Shown piece by piece: positions 7,280-16,297 of a DNA stretch of 64,000 bases; within the stretch, counting starts at the first letter, position 1, and each line of letters starts with the position of its first letter. This DNA comes from Actinobacillus genomosp. 1 (GTDB lineage Bacteria; Pseudomonadota; Gammaproteobacteria; Enterobacterales; Pasteurellaceae). The notes beneath the pieces were generated by a model. The model saw nothing but the letters and a program-made list of their open reading frames with translations, made no database searches and was not told where the DNA came from. The stretch is from NCBI RefSeq assembly GCF_029774175.1, contig NZ_CP103834.1, forward strand, positions 382,501 to 446,500, read 5' to 3'. A program made the translations under genes and the position numbers.

Positions 7280-7759
7280 TTATTTTTCAAATTTTGCTTT
7301 TAAGTCAGATTGTAATTTTTGAAGCTCTTGTGCCGCTTGATTTAATTGTTGCGCTTTAGCTTGGATAGCTTGTTGAGCTTCTGCGGTAGGCGCAGCCATT
7401 ACTTTTACTTGTTCGGAAATAACTTCGTTTGATAAACCTAAAACCGCTTTAGTTTTATCTTTTAATGCTTTGATTTCTTCGCTTTTCACATCAACCGCAT
7501 CTAAGCTTTTTAAGGTTTCTTGAACTTTACCTGCAAACGTATTTAATACTGTTTCTAATGCTTTAGGATCTTTTTGAGCTTGGCTCATTACTTCGGTTAA
7601 TTGTTTTTGTAATTCAGCTTGAGCGGTTGCTTGAGTTTGCTCCTGAACTTGATACCATTCTTGGAATTTTTTGTAATCCGCCGCTGGATCCGCTTTGTTA
7701 CATGCCGTTACGCTAAACGCTAAAAGTGCGACTGCACCGATTGTTGCTAGTTTTTTCAT
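7280..7759 (-). CDS. Lipoprotein, paralogue 3
   Basis: A 159-residue lipoprotein with signal ending FSVTAC (Cys20) and Asn at +2, compatible with outer-membrane sorting. The core ADYKKFQEWYQVQEQ is nearly the same as in paralogue 2. The rest is a long Gln/Ala/Lys-rich amphipathic helix region, probably coiled coil. No enzyme motif. A promoter and a palindrome lie upstream. Function unknown; the tandem set suggests local duplication. Confidence 0.78.
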   Translation of the reverse strand: MKKLATIGAVALLAFSVTACNKADPAADYKKFQEWYQVQEQTQATAQAELQKQLTEVMSQAQKDPKALETVLNTFAGKVQETLKSLDAVDVKSEEIKALKDKTKAVLGLSNEVISEQVKVMAAPTAEAQQAIQAKAQQLNQAAQELQKLQSDLKAKFEK

Positions 7760-7793
7760 TCGTTTTCCTTAAAAAATAAGATGAACAATTCCC

Positions 7794-7827
7794 TTTATAG
7801 GGTGTAATCTATTGTACCGACAATAGA
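7794..7827 (-). promoter_or_regulatory. Promoter and palindrome upstream of lipoprotein paralogue 3
   Basis: On the minus strand TTGTCG (7823-7818) and TATAAA (7799-7794) are 18 bases apart. The -35 sits in a perfect inverted repeat TCTATTGT-accg-ACAATAGA (7808-7827), which could be an operator. Confidence 0.45.
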
Positions 7828-7895
7828 CTGTTGCTGAAAAGGATAGTTCAGTAAAAATTTACCTGTTTATATTATCTGACTAAAAAACAAGCAAG

Positions 7896-9077
7896 TCAAA
7901 CGCCAATGGCCTGTTCAATCAATAATTTTTTTAAAATCGGTAATTGGTTAGTTGCGGATAAGCCAATTCCGCGGATTAATTTTTTGACCGGATGATCCCC
8001 TTGGAACAATTGTTTTAAGCCTTCCATTGCGGTAAGTAGTTTTACGGCTTCCGCTTTACGTGTTCGTTCGAAACGACGTAAATGACGGTATTCGCCGATA
8101 TCATGACCTAGCATTAAATGTTGTCGGACTTCTTGCGCAAGAGTGATTGCATCGGCAAAACCTAAATTAACGCCTAAACCGGCAAGCGGGTGAATCGTAT
8201 GTGCCGCATCGCCGATTAAAGCAATACGAGATTGAGCGAAGTCTCTTGCATAACGTGCGGTTAGCGGATAGGTCGCTCGTTCGCTTTGTAATTCGACTAA
8301 GCCTAGTCGGTTATCAAAAGCAATGGTCAGCTCCCGATTAAATTGTTGTACTTCACAATGTTGTAACTGTTTTGCTTTCTCCGTAGGTAAAGACCAGACG
8401 ATAGAGCATAAATGTTCATCCGCTAATGGTAAAAATGCCAGAATACTATCGGCGGAAAAATTTTGGCGAGCGGTATGAGTATGAGGTTCAGCGGTTTTTA
8501 CATTACATACCAATGCGGTTTGCTCATAATCTTTGCTTATAAGCGGAATATACATTTGTCGGCGAAGCCAAGAATTGGCTCCATCCGCTCCGACAACTAA
8601 TTTGGCTGAAATCATTTCGCCGCTTGCTAAGGTAAGGAAGGCTCCGTTTTCGCTAACTCCGACGGTATTGGGTTCGCTTAGGATGATTTCTACGTTATCT
8701 TGCCGGCTGACTTGTTGCCATAATGCCGATTGAATTTGATTATTTTCAATGATATATCCAAGTTTATCCAAACCTAATTGTTGAATACTTGTATCGCTAT
8801 TATCAAACTCAATTTGGGCAAAGCTATCTTGCTCCCATACCGACATTTTTTGGTAGGGCGATAAGCGTTCCGTCTGAATAAGCTGTAATGCACCGACTTG
8901 CTCAAGCATTTTTTCACTGGTTGCATTAATCGCACTTACTCGATTTGAAAAAGTTTTCGTGGTTTGCGGCACTTGTTTTTCAATAATCTTAATTTGACTC
9001 TCGGTATTTTTCAGTAGTGCCGCGAATGCAAGCCCGACCATACCGCCGCCAATAATGATAATATCTGCTGATTTCAT
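7896..9077 (-). CDS. ubiI: Ubiquinone hydroxylase UbiI (VisC-type)
   Basis: FAD-dependent hydroxylase for C5 hydroxylation of the ubiquinone ring. 393 residues with IIIIGGGMVGLAFAALL at the N-terminus, RVSAINATSEKML, GADGANSWLRRQ, LCSIVWSLP and GDAAHTIHPLAGLGVNLGF. These match E. coli UbiI better than UbiH; a UbiF-like role cannot be excluded because Pasteurellaceae may use fewer hydroxylases. Faces the opposite way from ubiH, with the lipoprotein cluster between them. A USS dyad separates it from rapZ. Confidence 0.88.
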   Translation of the reverse strand: MKSADIIIIGGGMVGLAFAALLKNTESQIKIIEKQVPQTTKTFSNRVSAINATSEKMLEQVGALQLIQTERLSPYQKMSVWEQDSFAQIEFDNSDTSIQQLGLDKLGYIIENNQIQSALWQQVSRQDNVEIILSEPNTVGVSENGAFLTLASGEMISAKLVVGADGANSWLRRQMYIPLISKDYEQTALVCNVKTAEPHTHTARQNFSADSILAFLPLADEHLCSIVWSLPTEKAKQLQHCEVQQFNRELTIAFDNRLGLVELQSERATYPLTARYARDFAQSRIALIGDAAHTIHPLAGLGVNLGFADAITLAQEVRQHLMLGHDIGEYRHLRRFERTRKAEAVKLLTAMEGLKQLFQGDHPVKKLIRGIGLSATNQLPILKKLLIEQAIGV

Positions 9078-9100
9078 ATCAATATCGTTTATAAATGAGA

Positions 9101-9152
9101 AGCGGTCAGATTTTCCGATAAATTTGTAAAAATTTATCTAAATTTGACCGCT
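9101..9152. repeat. USS inverted pair between ubiI and rapZ
   Basis: AGCGGTCAGATTT (9101-9113) and AAATTTGACCGCT (9140-9152) form a dyad of two opposed uptake-signal cores around an AT-rich middle; may also terminate rapZ transcripts. Confidence 0.75.
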
Positions 9153-9164
9153 TTACGGATTAAC

Positions 9165-10025
9165 TTATTTTTTGTGGTGTTTTTCCAGACTACGATGGCG
9201 AATTTGCACGTCTTTATCTCGACTTTGGAAATATTTCGCTAATTGTTCGGCAATAAAGACGGAACGATGTTTTCCACCGGTACAACCGATAGCAATTGTC
9301 AGATAGCTACGGTTATTTTTTTCTAACATCGGCAACCACATTTCTAAATAATTGCGTGTTTGATAGATAAAATTATGCACTTCGGTTTGACGTTCAAGGA
9401 AGTCAATAACCGGTTGTTCCAAGCCTGTCATTGGGCGTAATTCCGGATTCCAATGAGGATTAGGCAAGAAACGCACGTCAAATACGTAATCGGCGTCGGC
9501 AGGTAAACCGTATTTAAAACCGAAAGATTCAAAGACGATTTTTAGTGCCTTATCCGTAGAGCCGCGCAAAATGCCACGTAAATTTTCCGCTAATTCGTGT
9601 GAGGAAATATTTGTGGTATCGATGATATAATTGGCTTGTTGATAAAGCGGTTCAAGTAACGTAGCTTCCAAATCAATCGCACTTTCTAACGAGAGATCTT
9701 TTGTCGATAAAGGATGTAAACGTCGTGTATCGCTGTAGCGCCGAATTAACGTATTACGCTCGCAATCTAAAAAGATGATTTTAGTTTGAATTGTCAGTTT
9801 TGATAATTGATCCAATAATTCTTCGATACTTTCCGGGTTTTCGGGAATATTACGAATATCAAGGCTAACTACCGCAGAACGACCGGAATTAGATAAAAAT
9901 CCGGCTAATTCCGGAATTAACGGAAGCGGAAGGTTATCAACACAATAATAACCCACGTCTTCTAAGGCTCTAAGCGCAACGGATTTACCGGAACCGGAAC
10001 GCCCGCTTATAATGATTAATTCCAT
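9165..10025 (-). CDS. rapZ: RNase adapter protein RapZ
   Basis: RapZ binds GlmZ-type small RNA and recruits RNase E, tuning glucosamine-6-phosphate synthesis; it also binds nucleotides. Walker A GRSGSGKS is near residue 8, CVDNLP near 28, FGFKYGLP near 165, and the C-terminal GCTGGKHRSVF motif is intact. I start at 10025, 6-7 bases after GAGGA, giving 286 residues like E. coli (284). Last gene of the lptC-lptA-lptB-ptsN-rapZ run, 18 bases after ptsN. The npr gene that follows rapZ in E. coli is absent. Confidence 0.93.
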   Translation of the reverse strand: MELIIISGRSGSGKSVALRALEDVGYYCVDNLPLPLIPELAGFLSNSGRSAVVSLDIRNIPENPESIEELLDQLSKLTIQTKIIFLDCERNTLIRRYSDTRRLHPLSTKDLSLESAIDLEATLLEPLYQQANYIIDTTNISSHELAENLRGILRGSTDKALKIVFESFGFKYGLPADADYVFDVRFLPNPHWNPELRPMTGLEQPVIDFLERQTEVHNFIYQTRNYLEMWLPMLEKNNRSYLTIAIGCTGGKHRSVFIAEQLAKYFQSRDKDVQIRHRSLEKHHKK

Positions 10026-10043
10026 AGGTTTCCTCAAAAATTA

Positions 10044-10556
10044 TTATTGCTCAAGCATTTGAGTATCCGCATAAGATAATAATTGCCAAATTTCTTCGGC
10101 ATTATTTGCGGAACGCAGCTGCTTCGTTAATGTTTTATCATTTAAACGTTGGGCTATTTCTTGTAACCCGTTTTTATATTGTTCACAGCAACTGCTTGGG
10201 ATCATGATCGCATAAACGAGATCAACTTCCTTATTATCAAGGGCTTCATAATCAATCGGTTTTTCCAATTGAATAAAAGCCGCTATCGGTTTATCGATAG
10301 ATACCGTTGCCGACTCTGGTAATTTCGCGTGTGGTAAAGCGATACCGTTATTAATACTGGTTGAGCCTAGCTTTTCCCGTTTAAATAGAGTTCCGAAACA
10401 TTCTATCGGACAAAGTCCGTCATCGTCGGAACAAGCGGTCGATTTATTGGCGGATTCGGCAATGATTTTTCCGGCTAATTCAAGCACTCTTTTTTTACTT
10501 GAAACCAGTACCCCTTGACGAATATTTTCGGGGCTAAGAAATTCGGTTAATTTCAT
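10044..10556 (-). CDS. ptsN: PTS-Ntr enzyme IIA (PtsN) with Cys-containing insert
   Basis: Regulatory EIIA protein of the nitrogen-related PTS, phosphorylated on His in NGIALPHAKL (His76 here). I start at the ATG at 10556 (MKLTEFLSPENI, 170 residues); an upstream in-frame TTG adds ten residues without a ribosome site. Between the first helix and KREKLGST there is an insertion of about nine residues relative to E. coli PtsN, bearing Cys42, Cys49 and Cys53; a CysCys pair is at 123-124. The insert codons include a USS. It lies directly after lptB with no rpoN or hpf between, unlike enterobacteria. Confidence 0.9.
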   Translation of the reverse strand: MKLTEFLSPENIRQGVLVSSKKRVLELAGKIIAESANKSTACSDDDGLCPIECFGTLFKREKLGSTSINNGIALPHAKLPESATVSIDKPIAAFIQLEKPIDYEALDNKEVDLVYAIMIPSSCCEQYKNGLQEIAQRLNDKTLTKQLRSANNAEEIWQLLSYADTQMLEQ

Positions 10557-10605
10557 ATTATTCACACTCAAGCGGATATTGATCAAATTATCCGCTTAAT
10601 GGAGA

Positions 10606-11337
10606 TTAAAGCTTAAATTGATCGCCTAAGTAAACTCGTTTTACGTCAGTGTTATTTAAAACTTCTTCCGGGGTTCCGCTTGCAATCATTTGCCCGCTAC
10701 CTACGATATAAGCTCGTTCACACACATCGAGCGTTTCACGTACATTATGGTCGGTAATTAACACCCCCAACCCTCGTTCTTTTAAATTTACGATAATCTT
10801 TTTAATATCGATAACCGAAATGGGATCGACACCGGCAAACGGCTCATCCAATAAAATAAACTGCGGATTTGCGGCAAGAGCACGAGCGATTTCAACGCGA
10901 CGGCGTTCCCCACCGGAAAGCGATTGACCGAGGCTATTACGGATATGCTCAATATGAAATTCGCTGATTAATTCATCGGCTCGGGCTTTGCGCTGTTGGC
11001 TAGTCAAGTCTTTACGTACTTGAAGCACCGCCATTAAATTATCATAAACGCTTAAACGGCGGAAAATAGAAGCTTCTTGCGGTAAATAGCCGATTCCTTG
11101 TTTTGCGCGATCGTGCATTGGTAGAAGGCTGATATCTTGATCATCAATACGAATTTGACCTTGATCGTGACGTACTAAGCCGACCACCATATAAAAGGTT
11201 GTCGTTTTACCGGCACCGTTAGGACCGAGAAGTCCCACGATTTCACCGGCTTTTACATTTAAGCTGACATCTTTAACCACTTGGCGATTTTTATAGCTTT
11301 TCGCTAAATGTTCGGCATAAAGCGTTGGCATTGGCAT
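10606..11337 (-). CDS. lptB: LPS export ATPase LptB
   Basis: Cytoplasmic ATPase of the LptB2FGC exporter that extracts LPS from the inner membrane. Walker A GPNGAGKTTT, Q-loop PQEASIF, signature LSGGERRRVEIARAL, Walker B FILLDEPFAGVDP, and switch His in ITDHNVRE are all present. 243 residues, close to E. coli (241). The annotated ATG is almost inside AGGT; the ATG two codons on (11331) has better spacing and may be used. Three bases after lptA. Confidence 0.96.
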   Translation of the reverse strand: MPMPTLYAEHLAKSYKNRQVVKDVSLNVKAGEIVGLLGPNGAGKTTTFYMVVGLVRHDQGQIRIDDQDISLLPMHDRAKQGIGYLPQEASIFRRLSVYDNLMAVLQVRKDLTSQQRKARADELISEFHIEHIRNSLGQSLSGGERRRVEIARALAANPQFILLDEPFAGVDPISVIDIKKIIVNLKERGLGVLITDHNVRETLDVCERAYIVGSGQMIASGTPEEVLNNTDVKRVYLGDQFKL

Positions 11338-11340
11338 TAC

Positions 11341-11844
11341 CTATTTTTTGTTATCGTTTAATTCATTCGGAATAAGTATCGTTTTTACACGAGATTTATT
11401 TCCGCTGTTAGCTTTAAGTTGTTGTTTTTTCACATCATAAGTAATTTTACTGGCTTTGATAAAACTACCTTGTTGTTTTAATTCCGCATTACCGACCAAG
11501 GTTAAAAATTCGGAATTTAAATCATAGTGAACGCTATTACCTTTTCCGTTTACCGGCTTACCGTTATCCAGCGTTTGCTGGAAAGTAACCGGTGAACCGC
11601 TTGCTTCAAGCGTTTCTTTTTTACCTTCTTGGCGAATAATGGTTACTTTATCTGCGGTCACTTTAATCGAACCTTGGGTAATGACGACATTATCACTAAA
11701 TGTTACCACATTACTATTCATATCAAGCGATTGGCTACCCGAATCAATATTGATCGGTTGATCGGTATCGCCTTTAAGCGCATAAGATGAGAGGCTTGTA
11801 CTTAATAAAGCCATAAAAACCATAGATTTTATTGCAAATTTCAT
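11341..11844 (-). CDS. lptA: LPS periplasmic bridge protein LptA
   Basis: 167 residues with a Sec signal peptide ending SSYA near residue 22 and the OstA-type beta-jellyroll: DQPINIDSGSQSLDMNSN, VVITQGSIKVTADKVTI, GNGNSVHYDL-like repeats. LptA polymerises across the periplasm to carry LPS to LptDE. Somewhat shorter than E. coli LptA (185). Lies between lptC (24-base gap) and lptB (3-base gap). Confidence 0.93.
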   Translation of the reverse strand: MKFAIKSMVFMALLSTSLSSYALKGDTDQPINIDSGSQSLDMNSNVVTFSDNVVITQGSIKVTADKVTIIRQEGKKETLEASGSPVTFQQTLDNGKPVNGKGNSVHYDLNSEFLTLVGNAELKQQGSFIKASKITYDVKKQQLKANSGNKSRVKTILIPNELNDNKK

Positions 11845-11868
11845 GATGTATCCTTTAGAGATAATTCG

Positions 11869-12465
11869 CTAATTTTTCTTTTCGTCGTTAGATTGCTGAA
11901 TAACAGTGGGTTCAAGATAGGTTTTTACATCTTTGGTAATGGTAGCCACCTGCCGTTTTAAATTACCCTTCAATCCCATACCGGTCGTGCTGATACCTAA
12001 TCCGACGGATTTTACTACACTCTCGGTAGCAATATCTTGCGTATTCAGATCAATACTAAGTTTGTCCGTTTCAATTTTTTGTAAACGAGCATTCATATCC
12101 AATGCTTGCAGTTTGACGTTACCGTCTAAATTCAGTATTTTTTCTTTTGTAATTTCTGCGTGATCCGCACTGACTTTCCATTGTTTAAGGGAAGTCTCAC
12201 TATCAAATAATTCCACTAAGGGTTTAATAAATTCGGTTCGCTCGGTCGTTTCGTAGCGTTTTATTTCTTCCGCTTCGGCAAAATATTGCGGCTTACCTTT
12301 TAGATCATAAACAGAAGTGGTTATTTTATTCCCGGTATAATCGGGATTACCTTCTTTCTTAATTAATTGATCCAAGCCGTCATTTTCCGGTTTTTGTTGG
12401 CTGACGTACCAGCCGCCCAAAGCCGCTACAATAATTAATAAAATGATATTTAGGCGGATATTCAT
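11869..12465 (-). CDS. lptC: LPS export protein LptC
   Basis: 198 residues: short cytoplasmic start, one N-terminal membrane helix (IILLIIVAALGGWYV, residues 8-22) and a periplasmic jellyroll domain. It passes LPS from LptBFG to LptA. Residues such as YDLKGKPQYFAEAEEI and a tail region like that of E. coli LptC (191) support the call. First gene of the block; kdsC/kdsD, usual upstream partners in E. coli, are absent, with ppc on the same strand beyond a hairpin instead. Confidence 0.93.
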   Translation of the reverse strand: MNIRLNIILLIIVAALGGWYVSQQKPENDGLDQLIKKEGNPDYTGNKITTSVYDLKGKPQYFAEAEEIKRYETTERTEFIKPLVELFDSETSLKQWKVSADHAEITKEKILNLDGNVKLQALDMNARLQKIETDKLSIDLNTQDIATESVVKSVGLGISTTGMGLKGNLKRQVATITKDVKTYLEPTVIQQSNDEKKN

Positions 12466-12572
12466 AAAAATCTAAATAGAGTAAAAAAGGATTGGTAATA
12501 CTAACATAATTTTTAGAAGGGATATAGCAATGGGAAGCGGGAAATCACGTAAGAGTGAGTAAACTTTCATAG

Positions 12573-12609
12573 AAATCAGACCGCTTATTTAACACAAGCG
12601 GTCTGATTT
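12573..12609 (-). terminator. USS-pair hairpin downstream of ppc
   Basis: A perfect 14-pair stem (12573-12586 with 12596-12609) built from two opposed AAGCGGTCTGATTT cores with a nine-base loop; it is both a USS dyad and a plausible ppc terminator. Confidence 0.8.
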
Positions 12610-12626
12610 TTGCGTAATTTTACAAG

Positions 12627-15266
12627 CTAACCGGTATTACGCATACCCGCCGCAATACCTGTAATCGTGATCATTAACGCCTGTTCTAATTGTGGATCTC
12701 TTACTTCTCCTTGATTACGTAAACGTTGTAATAATTCGACTTGTAATAAGTTGAGCGGGTCGGTATAAACGTTACGTAAAGCGATAGATTCTGCAATCCA
12801 AGGTAAATCCGCCATCAATTGACCGTCATGTGCCAATGTCAGCACGGTTTGAATATCCGCAGACAATTGGGCACGTAATGCTTGACCTAAATGATGTAAT
12901 TCTTTGGCGACTAAACGTTGATCGTAATGTTCGGCAAGCCACAAATCCGCTTTAGAGAACACCATTTCCAGCATACCGATCCGAGTAGAGAAGAAAGGCC
13001 ACTCATTACACATTTCTTTAAGTGTGTTTTCCTCGCCTTGTTCAATCATTTGGCGAAGTGCTGCACCGGCACCGAGCCAAGCCGGTAACATAAGACGGTT
13101 TTGCATCCAAGCGAAAATCCATGGAATTGCACGTAAGCTTTCTACCCCACCGTTCGGATTACGTTTTGCCGGACGGGAGCCAAGCGGTAATTTTCCTAAT
13201 TCTTGCTCCGGTGTCGCACTACGGAAATAAGGTACGAAATCCGGTTCGCCGCGTACAATACCTCGATAAATTTCACAGGAAATATCTGCGCCTTTATCCA
13301 TAATCTCACGCCACGTCCGTTTAGGTTCCGGCGGCGGCAGTAGGTTAGCTTCCAATATTGCACTGGCATAGAGATTTAACGTTTCGACCGCAACCGCAGG
13401 CAAACCGAGTTTGAAACGAATCATTTCACCTTGTTCGGTGACACGTAAACCGGATTTTAATGAGCGAGGCGGTTGCGATAATAATGCCGCGTGTGCCGGC
13501 GCACCACCACGACCGACAGTACCGCCGCGACCGTGGAATAACACTAATTCGATATGGTATTTTTCCGCTAAATTGACTAAGGCTTCCTGAGCTCGATATT
13601 GCGCCCAACTTGCCGCTAACATTCCGGCGTCTTTCGCCGAATCCGAATAGCCGATCATTACCATTTGATAATTATTGATCACACCGCGATACCAACCGAT
13701 ATTAAATAAATCGGTCATCACTTTTTCACTATGATCTAAGTCGTCTAATGTTTCGAACAGCGGAGCAACCGGTAAGGTATAGTTACAACCCGCTTCTTTC
13801 AATAATAAATGTACCGCCAATACATCGGAAGCTTCGCGCGCCATCGATATGACATAAGCGGAAATCGTGCCTTCCGGCTGCTGAGCGACCACTTTACAGG
13901 TATCTAAAATTTCTTGCGTTTCAGGGCTTGGCGTCCAATTAGTCGGCACTAAAGGACGGCGAGAGCTTAATTCACGTACTAAGAACGCTTGTTTGTCGTC
14001 TTCCGTCCATTGTGAGTAATCGCCTAAACCGATATAGCGAGTGATTTCGGCAATCGCCGTTTCGTGGCGGGTGCTTTCTTGACGAATATCTAAACGAGAT
14101 AAGCCTAAACCGAAGCAACGAATACGGCGTAAGCAGTCTAATAAACCGCCGTTTGCAATAATACGCATACCGCAAGCCTGTAATGATTTATAGCAATCAT
14201 AAAGCGGCTCCCATAAATCATTGTCACAAGTGATAATTTCACTTGGCTCAATCGTGGTTACTTTACCTTCAATCAGCTCGCCAAAGTAAGTTTGTGTTTT
14301 CTGTAATTTTGTACGTAACCCTTTCACTACAACACGATAAGGTTCAACATGATCACCGTATTTTGCACGGAATTCAGGCGTACACTGTACAATAGAAAGC
14401 TCTTCGGCTAAATCACTAACATCATTTAGAAATAATTCCGCCGCTTTCCAGCGATTCATTCGTAATACTTTTTGGGTGATTTCAGCGGTAACAAACGGGT
14501 TACCGTCACGGTCACCGCCCATCCAAGAAGAAAAGCGAACCGGAGAAAGCGCAACGTCATGCTGCAGGCCGAAATGTTTTTCTAATTGGAAATTCAGCTC
14601 ACGGCAAAAATCGGGTACGGCTTTCCATAAGCTGTTTTCAATAATTGCCATACCCCATTTAGCTTCATCAACCGGAGTCGGGCGAGCAGCACGGATCTCA
14701 TTGGTATGCCATGCAAGTGCAATCAGCTGCATTAAACGACGTTTAAGTTTGGTTTGTTCCGCATCGGTCAAATCATCATGTTCTAACTGACCTAAACATT
14801 TATTGATTTCGACGTGTTTATGTACCAACGAACGGCGAGTCACTTCGGTCGGGTGTGCGGTTAAGACTAACTCAATCAATAACTTTTCAATTGTGTTAAT
14901 CACGTTTTCAACCGGTGTATTTTGCGCTTTCAAACGAGCGAATAAAGCACTTAAGGAGCGATTACCTAAAGAATCATCATGATGATGTCGGGAAATGGTT
15001 TGATATTGTTCGGCAATATTGGTGAGATTTAAGAATTGACTGAAAGCACGTGCAACGGGCAGTACGTTTTCGGTAGAAATATTAGCGAGTTTATCCAGTA
15101 ATTGTTCACGTGCTTTTTCATTGCCTGCACGAGAATCTCTTGAAAGCACTCGGATGCTTTCAATTAATTCCAATATTTCATTGCCTTGGGCTTCTCGAAT
15201 GGTTTCGCCTAAAAAATCACCAAGCATATGGATGTTGTTACGCATAGCGGAGTATGGCTGATTCAT
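12627..15266 (-). CDS. ppc: Phosphoenolpyruvate carboxylase
   Basis: Carboxylates PEP to oxaloacetate, refilling the TCA cycle and feeding the reductive succinate branch. 879 residues (E. coli 883). The catalytic His is in LTAHPTEVTRRS near residue 137; GYSDSAKDAG and FHGRGGTVGRGGAPAH are intact, and the protein ends GMRNTG as the family does. A single-gene unit: hairpins lie downstream, and upstream an AT-rich 215-base spacer contains a USS dyad. Confidence 0.98.
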   Translation of the reverse strand: MNQPYSAMRNNIHMLGDFLGETIREAQGNEILELIESIRVLSRDSRAGNEKAREQLLDKLANISTENVLPVARAFSQFLNLTNIAEQYQTISRHHHDDSLGNRSLSALFARLKAQNTPVENVINTIEKLLIELVLTAHPTEVTRRSLVHKHVEINKCLGQLEHDDLTDAEQTKLKRRLMQLIALAWHTNEIRAARPTPVDEAKWGMAIIENSLWKAVPDFCRELNFQLEKHFGLQHDVALSPVRFSSWMGGDRDGNPFVTAEITQKVLRMNRWKAAELFLNDVSDLAEELSIVQCTPEFRAKYGDHVEPYRVVVKGLRTKLQKTQTYFGELIEGKVTTIEPSEIITCDNDLWEPLYDCYKSLQACGMRIIANGGLLDCLRRIRCFGLGLSRLDIRQESTRHETAIAEITRYIGLGDYSQWTEDDKQAFLVRELSSRRPLVPTNWTPSPETQEILDTCKVVAQQPEGTISAYVISMAREASDVLAVHLLLKEAGCNYTLPVAPLFETLDDLDHSEKVMTDLFNIGWYRGVINNYQMVMIGYSDSAKDAGMLAASWAQYRAQEALVNLAEKYHIELVLFHGRGGTVGRGGAPAHAALLSQPPRSLKSGLRVTEQGEMIRFKLGLPAVAVETLNLYASAILEANLLPPPEPKRTWREIMDKGADISCEIYRGIVRGEPDFVPYFRSATPEQELGKLPLGSRPAKRNPNGGVESLRAIPWIFAWMQNRLMLPAWLGAGAALRQMIEQGEENTLKEMCNEWPFFSTRIGMLEMVFSKADLWLAEHYDQRLVAKELHHLGQALRAQLSADIQTVLTLAHDGQLMADLPWIAESIALRNVYTDPLNLLQVELLQRLRNQGEVRDPQLEQALMITITGIAAGMRNTG

Positions 15267-15407
15267 AATTTTTTCCTATGTATTGCATAAATTTAACTAG
15301 GGGTAGATATACCTAAAACGAGTCAAAATAGCAATAAGGAATTAATTAATTTCATAAAATAATGATAAAACGCAATAAATAATGGCATTTATTTTAAACA
15401 AAAAAAT

Positions 15408-15461
15408 AAGCGGTTAAATTTCTGAAGTTTTTTGCAAATTTCTTCCAAGATTTAACCGCTT
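15408..15461. repeat. USS inverted pair upstream of ppc
   Basis: AAGCGGTTAAATT (15408-15420) opposes ATTTAACCGCTT (15450-15461) around a TTTGCAAATTT middle. Located at the end of the TPM operon and before ppc. Confidence 0.75.
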
Positions 15462-15481
15462 ATGATGTATTTTAAATGTGT

Positions 15482-16297
15482 TTACCAGCTGCCGCCTGCG
15501 CCGCCACCGCCGGAAGAACCGCCACCGAAGCTATCGCCGCTACCTCGACTTCCACCGCCGAATCCACCGGAAGAACCGCCACCGAATCCACCGCCGAAAC
15601 CGCCTCTACGGCGAGATGAATTAATGATAATTCTACCTAATTGATCCGCCGCACTCGGGCTGATGTATTGATCATTTCTGCCCGGACGAAAGATTAAGAA
15701 AATCGCGATACCGGCAACAAGGAAGAACAGTAAGCCGTCAATTTGGTCTAATGACTCTTTACCCGCATCTTCACCATAACTGTTATAAGCGGCGTATTCG
15801 CCGTTAATTGCCGCCATAATCGCAGATAAACCGCTGGCGATACCTTCCGCATATAAATTTTGTTTGAAGTACGGCGTAATATTATGACGAATAATGGTTG
15901 AAGCTATCGCATCAGGTAATGCGCCTTCTAAGCCTCGACCGGTTGCGATAAACAATTTCCGATCATTTTTAGCAATCAGCAATAAGATACCGTTATTTTC
16001 ATTATTTTTAGTACGTCCGATTCCCCATTTATTAAATAAATTATGCGAATAGCTTGCGACATCCTCGCCGTTGGTGGACGGCACAATCACCACAATAATT
16101 TGTGAACTGGTTTTCGTACGGTTGGCAATTAGCGCATCTTCTAAGGTTCGCCATTCTTGCTGGGTTAAGGTTTTGGTGTAATCGGTCACATAATAAAAAG
16201 GATTCGGTGCAGCAGGGTAGTTATCCGCAGCAGTGGCTTTTAATGCAAAAAAGCTAAATAAGATGAACCAAAACGGCTTAAAGAATGCTTTTATCAT
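15482..16297 (-). CDS. TPM-domain membrane protein with Gly/Ser-rich tail
   Basis: 271 residues: Sec signal peptide (cleavage near ATAADN), TPM domain from about 30 to 170 (VTDYTKTLTQQEW, QIIVVIVPSTNG, WGIGRTKNNENNGILLLIA, RGLEGALPDAIAS), one transmembrane helix (FFLVAGIAIFLIF near 192-204), then a low-complexity Gly/Ser tail ending GGSW. This is the YgcG-like architecture that pairs with LemA. The domain faces the periplasm. Overlaps the preceding TPM gene by four bases (ATGA). Role in membrane or photosystem-type repair is known for distant homologues only. Confidence 0.85.
   Translation of the reverse strand: MIKAFFKPFWFILFSFFALKATAADNYPAAPNPFYYVTDYTKTLTQQEWRTLEDALIANRTKTSSQIIVVIVPSTNGEDVASYSHNLFNKWGIGRTKNNENNGILLLIAKNDRKLFIATGRGLEGALPDAIASTIIRHNITPYFKQNLYAEGIASGLSAIMAAINGEYAAYNSYGEDAGKESLDQIDGLLFFLVAGIAIFLIFRPGRNDQYISPSAADQLGRIIINSSRRRGGFGGGFGGGSSGGFGGGSRGSGDSFGGGSSGGGGAGGSW

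Noticed and set aside
15462..15644. Proline-rich 60-residue open frame
   Set aside because: It is the reverse reading of the Gly/Ser-rich tail of the TPM protein.
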